Of a DNA stretch of 60,000 nucleotides, positions 50,001 to 56,000 are shown piece by piece. The notes under the pieces are model-generated. The model searched no databases. It saw only the letters and a program-made list of their open reading frames with translations, and was not told the origin of the DNA. The stretch comes from Membranipora membranacea. Taxonomy: Eukaryota; Bryozoa; Gymnolaemata; Cheilostomatida; Membraniporidae. Positions within the stretch are counted from its first letter, which is position 1. Each line of letters starts with the position of its first letter. The stretch is taken from assembly GCA_914767715.1 (NCBI GenBank), contig OU612075.1:4590001-4650000 (forward strand), given 5' to 3'. Both the position numbers and the translations under genes were made by a program.

Positions 50001-53000
50001 AGTATTGACCGATATTCTCGCTCCATTTCTCTACGAGTAAACTCCTCGTCCATTTTCTCCATGTCTTTACTCCCGCCACGTTCATGTGAATGCTTCAAGT
50101 AAGAATGTTTGGTGTTTAACAGTTGTGCCCACATCATTTAAAGGAGGAAAAAAACTATTACCTTTCCAGTTTGTGAATGGATATAGGCCTACAATGAATT
50201 TTTTAGTCTGATGTCCCACAAACATAAAGATTACTATAATTATGTCTTTGGTTGCACATCTCTTGGCATTTCCCTGCACCAAACTAGAATTCGAACCCAA
50301 ACTGTTAAAACCATTAGAAACCATCAACAACCACAATACAATTCAAGTCAAGAATGTCTCTTCAGACTTTACATCCATCATCTGTTTCCATGGAATGCCA
50401 TTTTAACAGCGGTTTTCAGTCTTCAAAGGCTATATTAAGTTGAGACAACAAGGGTATCAAAACTAACCTATCTGTATACAGATGACTACTTACCATTCCG
50501 CCGTCTTGTGTATTGTCTGTATCGACGCTGGACTCCAGATTATCGTACATGTCCAGTATACTCTTACCTCTCACCACTTGGGAATGTTGCTTTCTCTCTT
50601 TGGCAGCTGATGGGACTGAAACAATATATATAAATGAAAATTGAATTCATATCAACGCTTGTCTTAGCCATGTTTCATAACTCAGCAGGACAGAATGCAA
50701 TCGATTAATGATGAACTGTCTTAAAACTTATTGACAGCATGAACTTAGCCCGAGTGCTCTGGTACTGTTAGGCAGGCATTCCATGCTAGGCTATCTAACA
50801 CCCAGGGCTGGTGCTGTGCAGTCGTTAAAACACATAACATTCTAGACATCATACAATTATGATGCAGACGCCTCTGTTATAGAATGTCAAATGCTTAACT
50901 ACTGCAAACCCTGATTTGTATTAATTGATCTGCAGATTGACGAGGATGTCGACAGATAGCTCAAACTAAAGGCCGTCCTGTGATCCGCCAAACATTTTCA
51001 TCATTCTCCTTGACTTACTTTTGGAAGGGTCTCGTTTAATAAACACATTGAGTTTGCCATTTTTCTGCAGAGAGCCGTTGATGAGAAGCATACAGTAACC
51101 ACGGTTACGCTCAGTAATGACCTCATCATTGATCTCTAATACTTCATCGCCTTCTAACAGCTCTGCCTGGTCGGCAGCAGAGTCTAAAATATGTGGATAT
51201 CATGGTCATAGTTTGTTACGTAGGGAGTTATACGCTCAGCTTGCAAGAGAGGACAACTTATATTTTAGATAAAATTCAAGCGCCCACCAGTTTAGAATAT
51301 ACATTATTCAAGGATATGAGATAGCAGAAGGGAATTAAACTCAAGTAACATGAAATACTCGCAAAGTAGGTAGGGTGGCTAGACCCACAAAGTGTGCTGG
51401 GCCCATTGCAGGATTTTGTCCTGCTATGATCACAAAATCATAAGTGCCGAAAGGTCAATGTGTTCTCGCAAACATCATAGATCTAAACCTATCCAGACTT
51501 GTTGTTTAACAAGAAGCTTACCATTGACAATAGTCTCTATTGTGATGGGGAGACATTTATCCTTGCCACCTTTGATTGTAAAACCGAAACCATCGTCATT
51601 ACCGACCTCAGTCTCAAGTTGGACTCTCATCTTTGATTTTACCTGAATTAGAAATAAAAGGGCATATAGCATCCAATGTTAAAATGATGTAGGTGTAAAT
51701 CAGGAGGTTGTGGCTTCCAATAGTCTGATATAAACACTAAAAATGTCTAAATAGGGTGAATTGGTGTGCCTGCTTCATAAAAAAAACTTTTCCAACAGGA
51801 CAAACCAGTGAAATCATCAAATTAATTCATTTCTCATGTCTGTTACAAGCAGAATTAACATTTTTCCTACCATGGAATTTGAGAGGCTGCCAGCTGTAGA
51901 TCTGAGGCTAGCTGGTTGGTCTGTTGTAGATCTGAGGCTAGCAGATTGTAGAGGTTTACTCTGTACCGGTATGATTGTCGCTCGCTCGATTATCTCATCT
52001 AAAGGTGAGCTCGAAATATCTGTGAAAAGAAGAGATGATTTCAGAATATTATTGACTACTACACATTACAATTTACTGATAATTGCATCTCTTAGGTGAT
52101 TTATGTAAAGAGAAAACCTAGCGATAACAGACAATCTGATTTGTGGATTTTCATATTATGGACCTGACATATGCCCAAAGATGTATAGCATAGAATGTTT
52201 TTATAATCAATTCATCAAAGGTATCTATGAGCCTCGGTTTTCATTATCTGAATCTTGACAAAGTATCTGTAACAAAAAAATAAGTGGAATGTTATAAGTT
52301 TTCCTAGAATTCATAGACAAAACCGAACTCACCATCAGCGAGTGGTTTGAACTCCTTACTTCTTTCAGGAGTATCCTCATATTCTCGTGAGCTGCTGTTA
52401 TCTTCAGAGCTGGACTTCTGTAAGAATTCAGCATCAAACATTAGTCTCATTATTGTTTTGTGGTAAAATGTCTGTTTTAACTGCACAAAGGCTTTTGTAG
52501 TGTCAATACCATGATCAATGGAGGATGACGCCTGACTGTTTACAGATAAAAGTTCAATTAAGTGTTCAAAGTTCAATCGAATTCGCCTCAACTTGGAGTT
52601 GCTACTGGTCTTTCAAACTTCAGTAGAAGAGTAGCAACTTCAAGAGTAGGCAAATTGGATGTAAAGTATGATACATGGCTTGGGCTCTGAGCACACATGC
52701 TAAACGACACCAACAACACCAGCTACACTAGAGTTAATCAACCTCTATCACAAAAAAACTACTCCGGCCAATAAGTCTTAATACAGGTTTGGTAGATTAA
52801 AGGGGAAAAGTCATGCAAACAGCTATGAGGACTACAATACAACAGGACTATGGTGTTATGTATCTAAGTATGTCTGTCAATCTTTGTTGTCAGAGTAATC
52901 AAGCATGAGCGTTGAAGCCGACCAGCGATTGATTATTTGTTGTGTTATATCAGTTTTTGAGCAGTGATCTTAGCGTGTTTGGTGTCTGTTTCCATATTTG

Positions 53001-56000
53001 TCTTCTAGTCTACGGTGCTCTGAGAAACTCCCTCATCTAATTTAACTGTCATTGTCTTTGTTTTCAGAATAGAGATAACAGACAGCACAATGGTTATTCT
53101 AGAAGTTTCAGCCAGGCAATGACTTGTCTGGAAGTCGAGTACAAATAGAGCTACCTTAGCCAATCATTCCCACTTCTGCCACCATGTAAGGAAAGACTCT
53201 TACAATAGACTTGGACAGATTATTCAGAACACTGAGACTGAGATCACTTAATGGTAAAGTCTGTCAGGACAGAAGTAGTATTATTTCTTGTTCAGAGAGA
53301 GCGATGAGTTGTTAGTAAGTAGTAAAAACAGAAAGTCAGAAAGACAATGAGTCGGTATTTTTGGTGTGAGTGACAGTTGCAGACTTTAATTAGAGTAAGC
53401 CTACTTGTGAGAGTAGTGTGAATTTGTTGAGTGCATTGGTTGGAATCAATCAAAGGAAGACTTGCCCCCTGTGTGGCGTTGGGCCTTCTCGGCGCAGGCA
53501 CAGGTCTCCAGGCTTTTTGCTGACGAGATCCAAAAGTCTGTATAAGACTATCTGCTGCCTTGTACACAGGTGGATCGATAGCTGAAACTCTTAATATACT
53601 TGATAGATCAACTTTATGGCTGCTGTTACTTGAAGCCCACGTTTTACGTCTTTGACTGCCAGAAAACAAACCGTCAACGTCAGAATTTTTTGGCCGACTT
53701 TTTGTTTTACTACCTGATGACCCTTTGTCCCGGAGCGCTACAGTTTCAACAGTCAGTGCTTTAGGAGTTGAGATATCCGTAGAGCTTGTTGTGAAATCAG
53801 CAGCACTAGTGAAGTCAGTGGAGCTGGTGAAATCTGTATAAGCCAGCAAGTCACTGCTTTGAGATCGCCTCTTTGAGAGTGGGACATGTAGTATAATATC
53901 CTCTAGAGTTGTGTCCTCGCTATCGACACTACAATTTCTACTATCAACAGAGGTTTCCCCATCTGCTGCATTCAACAACTGATTCACAGTCCCTACATCT
54001 AAAGCTATGGTGTGTCTACGATTGAGATTGGGTTTGGGCTTGACTTTGGGTGGAATTTTCTTTTTACTAGGGCCTATGCCTTTACTAACGGGCTTACTAC
54101 CAAGACCAAGAACAGTGGATTGACTTAAACTAGGACTGCTCACGGCTTGGTACTGTTGACTGATATTGACCTGATGGTAGCCGGGTGAGTAGAATGCCTC
54201 ATCTTCATCATATTGTGACTGCGAGGAGAGTGACGCTTTGTGTAAAGCTGGTTCTGTATCCCTGTGTCTCCTACAATTTAAAAAGTTGTTGATTAAAAAG
54301 GTTGATTAAAATCAGATGTCTTATCACACGCCACATCCCGAAGCATGGGCGGTGAAATATTAGTTGCCTTAGTGGTGAGGCTGCAATATCTGCGCCATGT
54401 TGCTCTCTGTTTGCAGGCAGGACTGAGCACACCAAACCAAACCAACTGCTGTGGGATTAGAACCCACGACCTTCAACATTTGCATGCTAAAGGAACGGCG
54501 CTCTAACCAACTGAGCCACCACAACCTCCTACTGTTGCTTTTAAGGCAGTGATAACACATTATGATAGGAACAGCAATAATTTTATTTCAAACATCTATG
54601 GAAAAAAATGCTTCTGTAATATTACAGTGAAGTTGTCAACAAGCCAATCAGTTGGATCTGTATGCTAGAAAAATGTTTGAAGTTGTGAAAAGTGTTGATA
54701 TGACCTCAAGCAGGGTTTTTGCACTCAGAAATTTATTTTTGGATATATTAAATTTGAGATAGTCTTTTCCTCACCTCTCAAACTCCTGGTATTTATCGCC
54801 AGGCAACTCGTTAGCTGTCCTCTCAGGTAGAACGGAACCTGACTTACTTTTCCTTCTATTCTTCCAATCGCTAAGATTCTGTAACATAACCAAACTGTTG
54901 ATCACAAGGATTATCAATGTGGAGACAAGTACCAGTATACCAAAACATTTTCCGTAATATTTCAAGCTTCCTGACAGGATATCATGATTCTGAATGATGT
55001 AAAGAAGTTTGAATTTTGCACTGTCACAATCAGATTATTGTCAAAACACACTCAACTTGTCTTTGGTGTTAAAGATAACAGCACCCGACTATTGGACAAA
55101 AATTTGGTGAACTTGTACTGCAATTACACCATTATATTAAGTAAGTAAAAGATGAGTGTCATTGTGCTTGTTACAATTCACCTGAGCAGATGCCAGAGTG
55201 CAGAATTATAAACGTTATTATCACAGCTGAAACCTGAGTGACGTTTGATCTAATTTGCCTAAATTTGGAGTTGCTCCCCTTCTAGCCGATGGAGGTTTAC
55301 GGGTAGCAACTCAAATAAATGCAAACTGAATCCAATCGATCTAGCTTAAACACGAGTGGTGCCAAGTTTTGGAGTTGTCCCATTGTTTTTGACAGAAGAA
55401 GAACAGGACAACTCCAATGTAGACTATAGCATTCATCAACAACACGCCAAAAGAAGTCGAGAGGGAAAAAAACAATGATAGAGGTTAAACACATTCTAGC
55501 AAAATATTGCATGATTGAAAGTATTGAAAAGTGAGCTGAGCGCCTAAAATAAAATATTAGAAAAGCACAATTGCAAAAGACTGAGAGGGGGTAAAAAAAT
55601 AAGTCACAATGATCTTTATAGCCAGTTTTTTGAGCAGTCTGATTTGAGAACACAAATGAATAGAGAATAGGTTGCGGGTGAGCCTTATGAATACTGTGAC
55701 ACTGTCAATGCTGATGAGTGTTGCCCCTTTTTAAAGAACTCCAGGCTGCGAGAAGTTATCAGTCATATCTGAGCTGCCTGAGCTATATATTTACATACAA
55801 ATCATACTAGACTTAGGTTCCCAACACAAAATTTTGTTTAAGAAAAACCAAGTCTTATTAAAAATCTTGGCTTTTCAACACCACACAAAACACTAACCTT
55901 TCCTGACAAGCTTTGTTTGGTGGGGGGGGGGGGGACATCCCACTGAACAAAGTATGTCACGAAAGGCTAACAAAACACATACTAACCGATTTCCATGAGT

